Shown piece after piece: positions 46,738-58,020 of a stretch of DNA of 64,000 bases (position 1 is its first letter; every line of letters begins with the position of its first letter). Both the position numbers and the translations under genes were made by a program. The DNA is from Hormiphora californensis (taxonomy: Eukaryota; Ctenophora; Tentaculata; Cydippida; Pleurobrachiidae), in NCBI GenBank assembly GCA_020137815.1, contig CM035350.1, positions 5,066,541 through 5,130,540 of the forward strand, written 5' to 3'. Below the pieces are notes generated by a model. That model had not been told where the DNA came from and did not search any database. It saw only the letters and a list, made by a program, of their open reading frames with translations.

Positions 46738-47530
46738 TTACAACCACTCTTTCGAAGTTTCAGTTTTGTTTGGATGGATGGCCTGGTAAGCTATTCGTGA
46801 GTTTATGAGTGATTGATCCATAATATTAAACACTAGTCTGAGATAGTACATGTGTTTCGACCTCCTATTAGTTCCGCAAGTAATAGACAGTCTGTCGTGC
46901 AAGTCAACTCCCCCCATATTGACATTGTAGGACTCGATCACTTCTGGGCATGGAAAGGACGACTTTTTTGCCTTCCCCTTCACTCTTCTCTGGATTGTTT
47001 CGACTTTTCCCAGCTATTGGCGCTTGTAATGACATGAACAGCCTTGTTGTCGATCCATTTTACCACGTTTATTGTCGTAGATGCTACTGCAGATGCGTTA
47101 GGTGACCGGAATATCTTCATCTTTCCAGGTGACATGTCCTTATCTGCAGGAAACGATGGCTCCTTTTCGACCTGCTGAAACTACCCCGGTATAATAGATA
47201 CCATTCTCGAGAAGATTGAGGACTAGGGCGGGGGTTGAGAAGTAGTTGTCGGCGTACACGTTGACCCAGGTGTCCTACAGAGATTCTGTGAGACTAACAA
47301 CAACAGATTCGCCTAGCCCCAGCTCAGGTGATTCTTTCTGTCCCGTGTATAAGGCAAATTGATAAAGGCAACCAGTTTTACTCTTGCATCTTCTCGAGAA
47401 TGGTATCTATTATACCGGGGTAGTTTCAGCAGGTCGAAAAGGAATGCCATCGTTTCCTGCAGATAAGGACATGTCACGTGGAGAGATAAAGATATTCCGG
47501 TCACCTGCCGCATCTGCAGTAGCATCTACG
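46738..47530 (-). pseudogene. piggyBac transposase remnant (minus copy)
   Basis: Reading the minus strand from the palindrome centre: YTRDRKNHLSWG, then YADNYFSTPALVLNLLENG (the DDE-domain Asp and following motif), YYTGVVSAGRKG, VVKWIDNKAVHVITSA, then FPCPEVIESYNVNMGGVDLHDRL and RRSKHMYYLRLVFNIMDQSL, the piggyBac C-terminal core, with stops and frame breaks between segments. The N-terminal third is absent. Not functional. Confidence 0.8.
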
Positions 47531-48087
47531 GCAACAAACGTGGTAAAATGGATCGACAATAAGCCTGTTCATGTCATTACAAGCGCCAATAGCTGTGAAA
47601 AAGTCGAAACAGTCCTGAGAAGAGTGAAGGGGAAGGCAACAAAGACGTCCTTTCCATGCCCAGAAGTGATCAAGTCCTACAATGCCTATATAATGGGGGA
47701 GTCGACTTGCACGACAGACTGTCTATTACTTGTGGAACTGATAGGAGGTCGAAACACAGGTACTATCTCAGACTAGTGTTTAATTTTTTGGATCAATCAC
47801 TCATGAACTCACGAATAGCTTACCAGGCCATCCATCCGAACAAAACTGAAACTTCGAAAGAGTTTCGTTTGGCAGTTTGTAGAGGTATAGTTGAGGACTT
47901 TAGTTGTATAGAACGGGCATTCCCATTGCAACAGGTTAAGAAAGATGGATCATCTGCTCCAGCTCTTTCTGGGAGCCATCTTCCAGTTTATGTCGATCAG
48001 AGGCGTAGGTGTAATGTTTGCAAATCGGACAAGAAAACCTATATTGGTTGTTCGGCTAGTGGTTGTAAAGGGAGGGGTTCTGTCTGA
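47384..48087 (+). pseudogene. piggyBac transposase remnant (plus copy, with Cys-rich C-terminus)
   Basis: Inverted duplicate of the minus copy. The first frame (47384-47700) has LLENGIYYTGVV, GEIKIFRSP and VVKWIDNKPVHVITSA. A one-base shift near 47690 leads to GGVDLHDRLSITCGTDRRS, LRLVFNFLDQSLMNSRIAYQ and the C-terminal zinc-binding RRRCNVCKSDKKTYIGCSASGC, a usual piggyBac ending. Truncated at the N-terminus and frameshifted. Confidence 0.8.
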
Positions 48088-49403
48088 CTCAAAAGCGAAA
48101 CTGTTTTTATCATCACCATCAGTTAGAATGATTGGACTATTATTGATTGGATTTGTATTGATACGAGTAATTGGTTGTACATCAAATAAGGATTGAAATT
48201 TGAGTTTTTGAATTCGAAGTATGATTTTTTCCTATACGACCCACTGGGTCATATATGACCCAAATCTAGTAAATATTCCCATAATATCTAATTTGAATGG
48301 TTAAACAATCATTATATAGCATATTAATAACTTTCAAATGCTTATTTTGTGTTGAAATAGCGAAACTCATTAGTTTTCGGCAATATCATTGAAATTTTCC
48401 CAAACGGCCCACTGGGTCATATATGACCCAAATCAGGTAAAAAACCGTCTGAGACGTAATATTCCGGTTGTAACAGTTTAGTCATGTCTCTAGTACACCA
48501 ATGAGCCGGTTTTTATGTCCCTGATAACAGTATAGCTCACACAGGACGTCTCTAACCTTTTTGTACCATATAAGTACCACTGGGTCATATATGACCCATG
48601 TCATAACACAAAAAGTAAAAACCCGATTTCAGTTAACCCTTTTCGTATAATCTTAGACTATTCTCCTGACCTTCTCCACAAAAAATTAGAAAATTCTGTT
48701 CGGCCAATCGTTATGGTCCTCAAAGGGTTAAATAAAAAAGTTAACTTTTTTTTGCAGTTTTTAATTTTTTTTGCAGTTTTTGCAGTTTTTTTGACGGCGA
48801 CTTTGTCCCCTCGACTCCTAGCCTACCGGGGTTTGCTTGTGGAGGGTTTCATCCCCACCGCCCTTGAACTTGGCTATTGCCCCGGACACACAGGGACACA
48901 GCACGGTGGAGCGGAGGCCCAGCTCTTTCCCTGGGGTTGTTGCCTAAAAATAATCTTCCAGCTCAGCCCATGGTCCTATTCGTAGTTTAACTAGAATGAA
49001 GAATATTCAGATCTGTACTGCGTGACCTTTTTTGGCCAAGCACAGGGCAGAACAGGGCAAACATGCTAAGTGGGTCCAAGTGGGCCCACTGCACGTTAGA
49101 GTCTGTTACCGCTCTTTTACCACGCTTCGGTACTTTCGTAGATTCGACCTGAGTCTAAACAGAGTGTTAGGTAGTAGGTATCTTCGATACCAATGGAGCG
49201 GCGGGTGTACCGGCGCGGGGCAAACAAGCGTGTTCGGTGCGGTCACTGCTACTTTTAGCAGGTCATCCACCAGTGACCAGACGCAGCACTCTCAACCAAA
49301 CGGTTATCATGATAACTCAATCGCTAACTACGGGGACTACTTCCATGCAACAGTTCCAAATAGCAATACAGACGATACAGATACTAGAGATACACTAAGT
49401 TAT

Positions 49404-50526
49404 ATGTTTAGCATGGCAACAACATTAGAATACACAAGCCTGCCATCCGCTGATCTCGATGGGATTAGTGGAAACATATTCGTGCCTGGATCTGACAACA
49501 ACGACAACACCCTGGATGAACCTGTATCTACAACACTTGTAAGTTCTACTTTATAATAAGGATTAGTGACACATTCTTTTTGGTGATAACCATTAACATG
49601 ATTAACCCACGTAACACATTTGAATACTAATATAATAATGACTCCAATTAGATGCGAGATTTGAGGGCTGTGGGAAGCAAGTTTTACCACGTGTTGATAC
49701 CCCGGGATGGTTCACTGCTTCTTCAGGATTGGGATCTGTGGGGACCCCTCCTTTTGTGTACCCTCCTCGCCATCTTACTACAGGGACACGGTGGAGGTAT
49801 GATATCAGCTTCATTTCCAAAGCAGAATATTCTCTACATTCGGTTGATTAGTTTTAGTTCACAATGCTATACCACTGCGTTATCGGGAGCTAGTTAACAA
49901 AAACGAAGTTTTAGGTTTATAATTCAATATGGTGATTTCTCCCACCCAGATTCGGATAACGATGGTGGACCCCAGTTTGCACAGGTCTTTGTTATCATCT
50001 GGGTTGGGGCTGCTGTGGTGACCATCAATTCAAAGTTACTAGACGGCAAACTGTAAGTTATAACTTCATTTCCTAAATCACCAGCTAAAATGTTGTATTT
50101 TAACTTTATTCAATTTTCCAGGTCCTTTTTCCAGAGTATATGTGTACTTGGTTACTGTGTTTTACCTCTTGCTGTGGCTGCTGTTATTGTCAAGATTACA
50201 GCTCTGGTCGGGCTAAAGAAGGGTCTGGTGGCTATCATAGTGGATTTCATTATTGTAGCCCTCGCATTCAGTCTGGTCCATGTTCGGTAGGTTTATTTAT
50301 TTAAAAGAAAATTTTTACCAGAAACAGTTGATAGTGGATGTCCCCAGATTTCTGTTAATTTGACCCACTACAAACACGTTTTCCTTGAATTATTAACAGT
50401 TGCATCCTTTCAGCGGCGGTGTGTTTTTTGAAGCCAACCAATAATCCCGGCAAGAAGATCATCTCGACGTACCCTGTGGGACTATTTTATTTTGTTATTG
50501 CATGGCTTGTAGTATCTCAGCCTTGA
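49404..50526 (+). CDS. YIPF6: YIPF6, Yip1-domain Golgi membrane protein, five exons
   Basis: Golgi/ER five-pass membrane protein of the Yip1 family, thought to work with Rab GTPases in vesicle traffic. Exons 49404-49538, 49652-49796, 49950-50052, 50122-50286 and 50400-50526 join in phase to 224 residues (vertebrates about 236). Diagnostic blocks: TLDEPVSTTL/MRDLRAVGSKFYHVLIPR, LLQDWDLWGPLLLC, DNDGGPQFAQVFVIIWVGA, INSKLLDGKLSFFQSICVLGYCVLPL, and STYPVGLFYFVIAW at the C-terminus. The ATG at 49404 is chosen for its length match; 49413 is equally possible. The frame is open further upstream to 49032, but that part has no homology. For exon 5 the acceptor TTAACAG/T at 50399/50400 is the one that keeps frame; a nearer CAG at 50411-50413 would shift it. 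Confidence 0.95.
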
Positions 50527-50742
50527 ACTCTCTTTTCTCTGAATATTCTACCGTGTCTGCAATGTTATTTTCTCTCCATATATTTTTCTCTCGGTTTTGG
50601 GTTAACAATCAAGTACAGTCTAGTGTACAGTTGTATATTTTGAATGTATTTGTTTTTTAAATGCTGTGTTTGACTTCAAGGACAAAAAGGAATGTTGATT
50701 GACGATTGTTTCACTACCTAACCCATTCCTCTAGAAGCAACC

Positions 50743-50748
50743 AATAAA
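50743..50748 (+). promoter_or_regulatory. Possible poly(A) signal of YIPF6
   Basis: AATAAA 217 bp after the YIPF6 stop. It overlaps the leader of the small ORF at 50752, so the two transcripts may be close-packed or this may be chance. Confidence 0.4.
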
Positions 50749-50751
50749 GCC

Positions 50752-50940
50752 ATGACTCGATGTAACCAAAAGATCAAGTCTAATGTTGACTACCTGCACC
50801 TGGTAAAGAAGGATGATAGGAAGACAGCAGCAGCAGCTAGTACCACCTCAAAGATCCCTGTGTACAAGGCATTGAGGAACCTTATCTTGAGGAGGAAACT
50901 AAGGGCAGAACATGAGGAGTTAGTGAACAAGAGAAATTAG
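50752..50940 (+). CDS. Small ORF, 62 codons, lysine/arginine-rich
   Basis: ATG at 50752 to TAG at 50938-50940. The product is basic (many Lys/Arg, ending LRRKLRAEHEELVNKRN) with a short Ala run and a predicted C-terminal helix. The codon pattern and the acceptor-like CCTCTAG just upstream (about 50733) suggest it may be the last exon of a spliced gene rather than a complete one. Not recognised as any family. Confidence 0.35.
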   Translation: MTRCNQKIKSNVDYLHLVKKDDRKTAAAASTTSKIPVYKALRNLILRRKLRAEHEELVNKRN

Positions 50941-51251
50941 CACGACGAGATTAGGACTAGTGGATGAACTAAGCACGAGGAAAGTGACACGATTAGGACT
51001 AGTGGATAGGATTACAAAAATAATGAACTAAGTAGTGTACATATGATCTACAACGTGACAGAATGTGACAACCAATTTATTTTGAGATATTTTTTGATAT
51101 GAGACATTTTTTATTTATTTCAGAGTTCATTTTTATGCAATAAAATGCTTCCAAGTTTGTTTTTATTTCGATACAAATCTAGTTTTCTTTGCGTCCCTCT
51201 CCTTCAAACCCCGTTCCAAAATCTAAAGCTACCACTAACCTACTTTTATAG

Positions 51252-51478
51252 TCGAATTTTTTATTTAAGCGACAGGCCGCCGCACACTCAATTAGTTAAT
51301 TGGTCATATCTCCGGTTCCTGATAAGATAAAGACTTGATCTTGGTTGCGTTGGAAAGATAAAAATTTTATCTTTCCAATGGCACCAAGAAAAAGTCGCTA
51401 GCTTATCAGGAACCGGAAATCGATTTCAAGCGCTGCATTTTGATGCACGGCGGCCTGTCGCTTAAATAAAAAATTGGA
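51252..51478. mobile_element. Palindromic MITE upstream of the MIF-like gene
   Basis: GTCGAATTTTTTATTTAAGCGACAGGCCGCCG (from about 51251) is mirrored at 51448-51478 with one mismatch, and a second inner match (ATCTCCGGTTCCTGATAAG / CTTATCAGGAACCGGAAAT) makes most of it foldable. It ends about 30 bp before the MIF start codon, so it may lie in the 5' UTR or promoter. No sure target duplication. Confidence 0.7.
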
Positions 51479-51507
51479 CTTTAACTCCTGCTTCCACAGC
51501 CATCACT

Positions 51508-52275
<768 letters not shown>

Positions 52276-52824
52276 AAAGAAGAGAGTTAGAGAATAAATA
52301 AGGAGAGAAGTAAAAAGACTTCTTGTTATGCCCCCTTGTTATGTTCTAACCCTCCCTTTACATTTGTAACACAGTCTAGCTAGGCAAATGCCCCCATAAA
52401 CATATGGCCCCCTATCTTTGGTTTATAATTCACATTTACCTGAGAGGGTCTTCCTATATACCCCTTGGTTACGAAGTTACCCCTTGCCAGCGCACGCGAA
52501 GGTCGCCCGGCGAGTGTGAGGTGTCTTCGATACCAAATATACCCCACAATTTTAGGAAAGCCCCTTCCTCATCCTCATTTTTAGAGTGTTCATATCATGA
52601 TAATGATACTGGAGTATTTTCAGAGAGCGTTTTTTGTCAGTTTTTAACGTGTGTGATTGTCATTCAGTATTTTAGTGTAAGATTTATTTTAATTGTATTG
52701 TATGCGGTGATATATATGTACTGTGCCATTTATAAAAGAGCAATTTCCCTACTTTACCCATTCTTTCTAAATCTTTCTAAATTCACAACATCCCAATCCT
52801 GATCTCTTTTATAGCTGCAGTAAC

Positions 52825-53613
52825 ATGGGTAAGGTAAAGAAGACTAAGAAGTTTGGGACGGTCAAACGGATGATCCAGGCTAATGATCCCAGACTAAACA
52901 AGAACGCTGTGACAGAACAAAAACCAAAGGAAGAGAAAGAAGTGCGACATGTTAGAGAAACCCTCCAGTGCCTTATTCTTCAAGTTTAATACCCAGCTAG
53001 GACCACCATATCACATCCTGATCGATACGAATTTCATTAACTTTAGTATTCGGAACAAGTTGGACATATACGCTAGTATGATGGACTGTCTCTATGCTAA
53101 GTGTACTCCATACATTACTGACTGTGTTATGGCTGAGTTGGAGAAACTGGGGGCCAAGGTATGGGGACAGGTTGGGGGTGTAAAAATAGATTCGATAGTT
53201 TGGGGACACAATAGTTTAAGTTTAGTTTATTGTGCTTACTTTTCTGGGTCGAAATGTTCCCCAAACTTTCTTTCTCTTACTAACACCCCTCTCCCCGTAG
53301 TACTTTTCTGGGTCGACAAGTTCCCCAAACTTTCTTTCTCTTACTAACACCCCTCTCCCTGCAGTACCGTGTAGCTATACGTATAGCAAAGGATCCTAGG
53401 ATAGAGCGGCTGATCTGTACCCACAAGGGCACCTACGCAGATGACTGCCTTGTACAGAGGGTCCAGGAACACAAGTGTTATATTGTTGCAACAAATGATA
53501 AGGATCTGAGGAGGAGGATTAGGAAAATACCGGGTGTTCCCATAATGTATGTCCAGCAGAAGAAGTATAGTATTGAAAGGATGCCAGATGCCTTTGGAGC
53601 ACCCAGGACTTGA
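52825..53613 (+). CDS. FCF1: FCF1, rRNA-processing PIN-domain protein (one frame break)
   Basis: Nucleolar PIN-domain factor of the small-subunit processome (UTP24). Exons 52825-53158 and 53365-53613. It starts [16 protein letters not shown], the family's N-terminus, then a Lys/Glu-rich linker. The PIN domain begins [27 protein letters not shown], with [25 protein letters not shown] at the exon end and YRVALRIA-type [32 protein letters not shown] and KIPGVPIMY in exon 2, with the acidic PIN residues present (DTN, DDC). Total about 193 residues (human 198). The first 40-odd codons are one frame off from the rest: the break is near 52945-52950, where a single extra base would explain it; the first frame would stop at 52989. 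It may be a sequence error. Confidence 0.92.
53237..53364 (+). repeat. 64-bp tandem duplication including the FCF1 splice acceptor
   Basis: ACTTTTCTGGGTCGAAATGTTCCCC...CTCTCCCCGTAG (to about 53301) is followed by a near-identical copy ending CTCTCCCTGCAG, which is the acceptor used at 53364. The upstream copy retains a possible acceptor (CCCCGTAG). Confidence 0.9.
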
Positions 53614-54232
53614 TGAAAGATTGTATTGTTACAGACATTGGGGGATATCTGAGACTTGCTGCAGCAGGGAGATAAGGATTTGGTATTGCTAGTTTTTGGG
53701 GGTTGGTTGTGTGAAAAGTAGGCCTATCTTCGCGCACTGGGACACACGAAATAATGCGCGCACGATCTGAACCCGGGCCGGGATCAATCGGGCGTTTTCG
53801 TGTGTTTTATTTGGGCCCTTTTTATTCAAACCCGTTGCGGAGGGAGAGAGAGGGTCAAGTGTGGCGAGGCCATCAGTGACTGTCCCATCTCTAATACAGG
53901 AAGAGATGTATTCAGAGTCGAGACCTTTTTCATCTGTTAACCGCTATTTTTATCTGTTTTACAACCTGTTTAATTTATTACCAAACAACAGAGACACTTC
54001 GTATCAAGGTTTAAAACAACAAATTACCGGGGTAAAATAAAATAATGGTAAAATGGGGGTTTTCAGAGCGATAAGATTGAGACAGTACATATCACACATA
54101 CATTTTAGACTCTCGGTGGAACAGTCGCCAATTCAAAATAAATAAACACAGTGTTTTTGACCAATAGCTTCTTGACAAGATATACATACACACTCGCTGT
54201 GTTTTGATAATAAACAAACACATGATTGTCCT
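53614..54232. other. Convergent 3' intergenic region (FCF1 and RPRD1)
   Basis: FCF1 (+) and RPRD1 (-) end towards each other here, so it holds both 3' UTRs. No further gene or repeat was recognised. Confidence 0.5.
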
Positions 54233-56134
54233 TCATTCGCCCGCCCCAAATAAAGATCCAGGTTCCGGTAAAGGGGCGAGGGATCCACCCCCGGTCAGGT
54301 CGGGAAGACTGGTTAGATGGGACTGTAGTCTCCCTCTCACATCATGTACCTTCTGTAACTTGCCTTGGTACTCCTGGGAGAAAATGGTGTGGTTATAAAT
54401 TAATTTGACAGTGAATCGGAGCGGAGCAGGATCCGAGCAGGACACCTGCCAGGAGCTGATTAATTCAGAGTGCGCGCTCGCGCACAGTTCGGTGTGCTTT
54501 CGAAGTAAGAAAGTCGCACGGCGCCCGGGCTGTACCAGTATCTTGGACTCCACGTGTTTTAGCTGCTGCTTTTGGTGAGACACGAACTCCTTGAGCAGGT
54601 TGGCTACCTTTGTCCGCTCTGTATACTCCGTCTGCGAGAATTGGAGGGACGTGTCAGAGGGAGGGGTACATATGGAAAGGAGAGAGAGGGGGTACCAACA
54701 CTAAATCCCTTGATTTTAATACTAGTAAGTACCTGAAGTCTGATACGATGGTTAGAGATCTGCTCATATGTTGTATCAATGCTCTTTAGAAGTCCCTCCA
54801 GACGTTTCCTATCTGATATTTTATCTACACTAGCAACGTTCCAAACCTCTGGTGGAAGATTCTGCAGCTGCTGCTTCATCTGTAGATAACATTGTGTTAG
54901 AAAATATTGTGTTGGAAATTAAAATGTTGGAAGTAAGGGGCGTGGACTAAATATTAGAGATGAAAGAGGATTACCTTGGTATCTTGTAATGCGCTGCCCC
55001 GTTCCAAATTGACTAGTAACCGAATAACAGTTTCCGCATCTGGCCCACCTGGTGTGTAAAGAGAGAATTTAGTGAAATTAGAGATTGTTGCTGGACTCTG
55101 GTAACTATCGATGTGGTAAACATGTTACAATCATACAATGGTGCCACACTCTGAAGATCAAACAGACAAACAAACAAACAAACAAACTGAACCTGAATCT
55201 GAGGATGTTCTAACTCGTTTGTTGTTTGGCGAGGTACCTCCCTCTCCGCTCTCACTCTCGCCTGCCCTCAACCCCTTGGGTCGGTACGACTGTAACTTAG
55301 TGATAAACTCCTTACTAAAAACGTCACGTTGTTCCCAGATAGCGAGTATTCGATCTATCGCTTTAACCGTTTTCAAATCCTCAAGTGCACTCCTGGAGAG
55401 GGTATTATATGTAACAATGGTGCTCCGTCATATTGGCCATCTGCACAGCGCTGCCCGTGAAGCGTTCCACGACGTCCAAAACACACGAAATAGCACACAA
55501 TGTTAGCGGACTGCGTCTTTGATGTCGTATACAACGTTTTATTGTTTATGTAGGTGGCCAATATCAATATGACGGAGCAGCAAACTAATGTAAGAAACCA
55601 AAACCAACTCAAGTCTGTTGTGTCCTTTAATTTACTTGTAAGTGTGAGATAGGGCATCAGGTAGAACACGTGAAAACTCCTTTTTGAACTCATCAATGTT
55701 TTTCCTTTTACAATTCTGAACAATGTCATTTGCCAGGTAGAGAAACAAAAGTTTCCGCTCTTTTGGTGCTGAAAAGAACAAAAATTGTAACAAAATCACA
55801 AAATGAGTATCTAGAAAAAAGTATTAATTTAGAAAGAATAGTAAAATGTTGAGAAAGTATAGTTCTTACATTTAGTAAGCTGTTGGAACCATACATCCAC
55901 TACTTCTTGAGCATGTCTCTTGTGGTGTATCGCCCACCCACATAAAGTCTGTATACTCTGGGTACTGTTGTTCAGCTCTATCAGCTTACCTGGGGTGTTG
56001 ATTTAGTTAGGGATTGGAATAGGAAACAAAGACGATACAAAGTCACAAATTAATGGCGTTACTAGTTGAGCCGCTGTATCTCAGTATGAATAATTCAAGT
56101 ACATACCGACAAAGCTCCCTGTGTTGAAGGACAT
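54233..56134 (-). CDS. RPRD1: RPRD1A/B-like RNA polymerase II CTD-binding protein, eight exons
   Basis: Nuclear CID protein that binds the phosphorylated CTD of RNA polymerase II and recruits the RPAP2 phosphatase. Exons 56107-56134, 55870-55989, 55636-55768, 55238-55392 (or to 55193), 54975-55048, 54733-54879, 54536-54631 and 54233-54373 join in phase to 297 or 312 residues (human RPRD1A 312). CID blocks: MSFNTGSFVGKLIELNNSTQSIQTL, WAIHHKRHAQEVVDVW, KLLFLYLANDIVQNCKRK, DRILAIWEQRDVFSKEFI. The C-terminal coiled-coil part has LQNLPPEVWNVASVDKISD, NLLKEFVSHQKQQL, VRGRLQSHLTSLPDLTGG and LAPLPEPGSLF. Exon 4 has two donors of equal phase (55237 and 55192 sides); the longer form adds a Ser-rich segment with a KRVR patch. 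Confidence 0.93.
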
Positions 56135-56471
56135 GGTGCAGTAGACAACAGAGGAGACGGGGTGTAGAGAGAGCTAAGTGATCCTCACAAACATCGGTAC
56201 AAGCTAGTAAAGGAAGTGTGGAATAGAGAGAGGCTATAAACATAGGCAGAATCCGGGGTGTGGGGGAAACACTGTTACTCAGAGGGAGAGGGAGAGAGAG
56301 AGAGAGCTAGAAAGATTGGTAGTAACTTACACGGTTTTGTGTCTGTGTGTAAAAATATTTTGTGTATAATAATAAATATCTACACGGGGCCACTACCACA
56401 AATACACAAACTAGGTATAAAAAGGATTTCTCTCTTTTTGCAAAAGATAAAACTATTGTCCACCCCCTCTC

Positions 56472-57731
56472 TCACCCGCACTCAGTGTCCACCTGTTTCA
56501 GCAACCTAAATAGCCCAGCTGCCTCCTTGATTCTACTAAAGTTAATACAAAACGCCTGTACCTCCACAAACATATCCTTTACATCGACAGTATTGTGCCG
56601 GATTAGGGAGCTGAGGAAGACACAAACGAGCCGCACAAACCGATGTTGGACTAACCGATCTTTACACTCCTCACAATGCAGGATACACTTGGTAATGTAG
56701 AGGTGGATGTATTCAGGGGGTAGGACCACCCTGCCTAGCAACTCATTCATAACCTCCATAGAGTGGACACTCAGCTCCATATTAACTAGCACTGTAAAGT
56801 ACTCTGTCAGTTGGTTACTCTGGGATAAGTGAAGGAGGACCTCCAATGCGATCTTGCAGTTGTTCTCCACCAGCGCAGGGAACTTGCCCGGTGTCAGGCC
56901 AATGTGGTATATCAATCTGGGGTTTTTAGCTATTTCCTCCCGTATAAAGTTTTGTTGTGGTTGAGGTAGGGCTCCCTTCAACGCCTTAGTTATCAGCTTC
57001 CTAATCTCCAACTCCACGGTAGTGGTCTGAACAACTAGAGGCTCCCATTCAAATGTGTACTCAGCACTGTTAGGGTTGACCCATATCAACTCTTCATCTA
57101 GATCTCTGTGGAGGGGCGGCGTGGGTCTCATAATGGCAGGTTCCAGACTCGACAGTGAGGGCGGATCAGATCCTGATACCAGGTTATCAATCACCTCCCC
57201 CGTGTTACCTTGGGCTTCCTCCTCGATGTCGGGTAGGATGACACTGATACCACTGGCAACGTGACCACTCACCTTGTTGCCTCCCACTGATTTAAGGTGC
57301 CGTGTGTCTGGCCGTGTCTTGCACTCTTGAGCTGTGCGTACTATTTGCCGGGGGGACATCTTGTAAATATCCCGAGCGGAGGGAGATGTGATGAGGCTGA
57401 TAAAATACACCTCGGCAGATAGGTTATCAGCTATTGTTGATTCTTCAGTAGTGAGAAGGGAGTGGAAGAATGGTGCAAAAGGGTTAACGGTAAAAGATTC
57501 TGATCGGTACATCTCGAACAAAAGGTAAAGGGCTGCTATCCGCTCGGCTGGTTGCTCTAGTAAGTCTCTGTTTTGGAGTAGGGTCATTAGGACCATACCG
57601 ACTTTAAAGTGTTCGGAACGGTTAATATCCTTGTGAAATGAGAGGGCAATGGCATCGAGGTTGTTGCTAAGGGAACTCTCTGCAGTGACTATCTGTAGCA
57701 CTTTACTGAGTTCCCTACTTGACAACGACAT
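56472..57731 (-). CDS. CNOT11: CNOT11, CCR4-NOT complex subunit 11, intronless
   Basis: Subunit of the cytoplasmic mRNA deadenylase complex; with CNOT10 it binds the N-terminus of CNOT1. A single exon of 419 codons (human 510). The N-terminal part has LSSRELSKVLQIV, FHKDINRSEHFKVGMVLMTLLQ, AALYLLFEMYRSES and NPFAPFFHSLL; the middle is a variable linker ending RPTPPLHRDLDEELIWVNP; the C-terminal DUF2363 region has NPRLIYHIGLTPGKFPALVENN, TEYFTVLVNMELSVHSMEVMN, LPPEYIHLYITKCI, RLVCVFLSSLIR and SRIKEAAGLFRLLK. It lies 340 bp upstream of RPRD1 on the same strand. The ATG at 57729-57731 fits the family start. Absence of introns contrasts with its neighbours. Confidence 0.96.
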   Translation of the reverse strand: MSLSSRELSKVLQIVTAESSLSNNLDAIALSFHKDINRSEHFKVGMVLMTLLQNRDLLEQPAERIAALYLLFEMYRSESFTVNPFAPFFHSLLTTEESTIADNLSAEVYFISLITSPSARDIYKMSPRQIVRTAQECKTRPDTRHLKSVGGNKVSGHVASGISVILPDIEEEAQGNTGEVIDNLVSGSDPPSLSSLEPAIMRPTPPLHRDLDEELIWVNPNSAEYTFEWEPLVVQTTTVELEIRKLITKALKGALPQPQQNFIREEIAKNPRLIYHIGLTPGKFPALVENNCKIALEVLLHLSQSNQLTEYFTVLVNMELSVHSMEVMNELLGRVVLPPEYIHLYITKCILHCEECKDRLVQHRFVRLVCVFLSSLIRHNTVDVKDMFVEVQAFCINFSRIKEAAGLFRLLKQVDTECG

Positions 57732-58020
57732 CCTAGGAAGAAGGGAGGAAATGGTTAGGGTGGGTTGTGGAGAAGGCGGGCGAGATGGAAATGAAGGTGG
57801 GGACTGGGGTGAGGAAATGTCTGGGGGTCAATACAGATCAGAAAGGGTTAACGTACAGTATTGAACCACAATTTCGTAAAATATAAAATAGATATAATCA
57901 TTAATCATCACATATCAAGACAGGTAAAATAAGATGTTCGTGAGAGATTACTTAATTTAAAACCACATATCGTTCATTAACTCATAGCAATGTAAAACTT
58001 TTAAAGAAAATAAAAATAAC

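Larger units (their letters stand above)
45454..48727. mobile_element. piggyBac-type element, internally palindromic
   Basis: Ends CCCTTTGAGGA... and ...TCCTCAAAGGG are flanked by TTAA (45450-45453, 48728-48731), the piggyBac target. From about 46060 to 48600 it is a large palindrome whose outer arm starts GGGTCATATATGACCCAGTGG (the motif recurs several times in each arm) and whose inner arms carry transposase sequence in opposite directions. Two other elements are inserted (45465-45711 and 46482-46625). Confidence 0.85.

Noticed and set aside
48713-48985. 90-codon frame with a hydrophobic start after the piggyBac element
   Set aside because: It begins inside the transposon end, runs through a T-rich stretch and has no recognisable features.
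50411-50440. Frameshift in YIPF6 at a T run in exon 5
   Set aside because: It appears only if the CAG at 50411-50413 is used as acceptor. The upstream acceptor at 50399 keeps the frame and gives a better family match.
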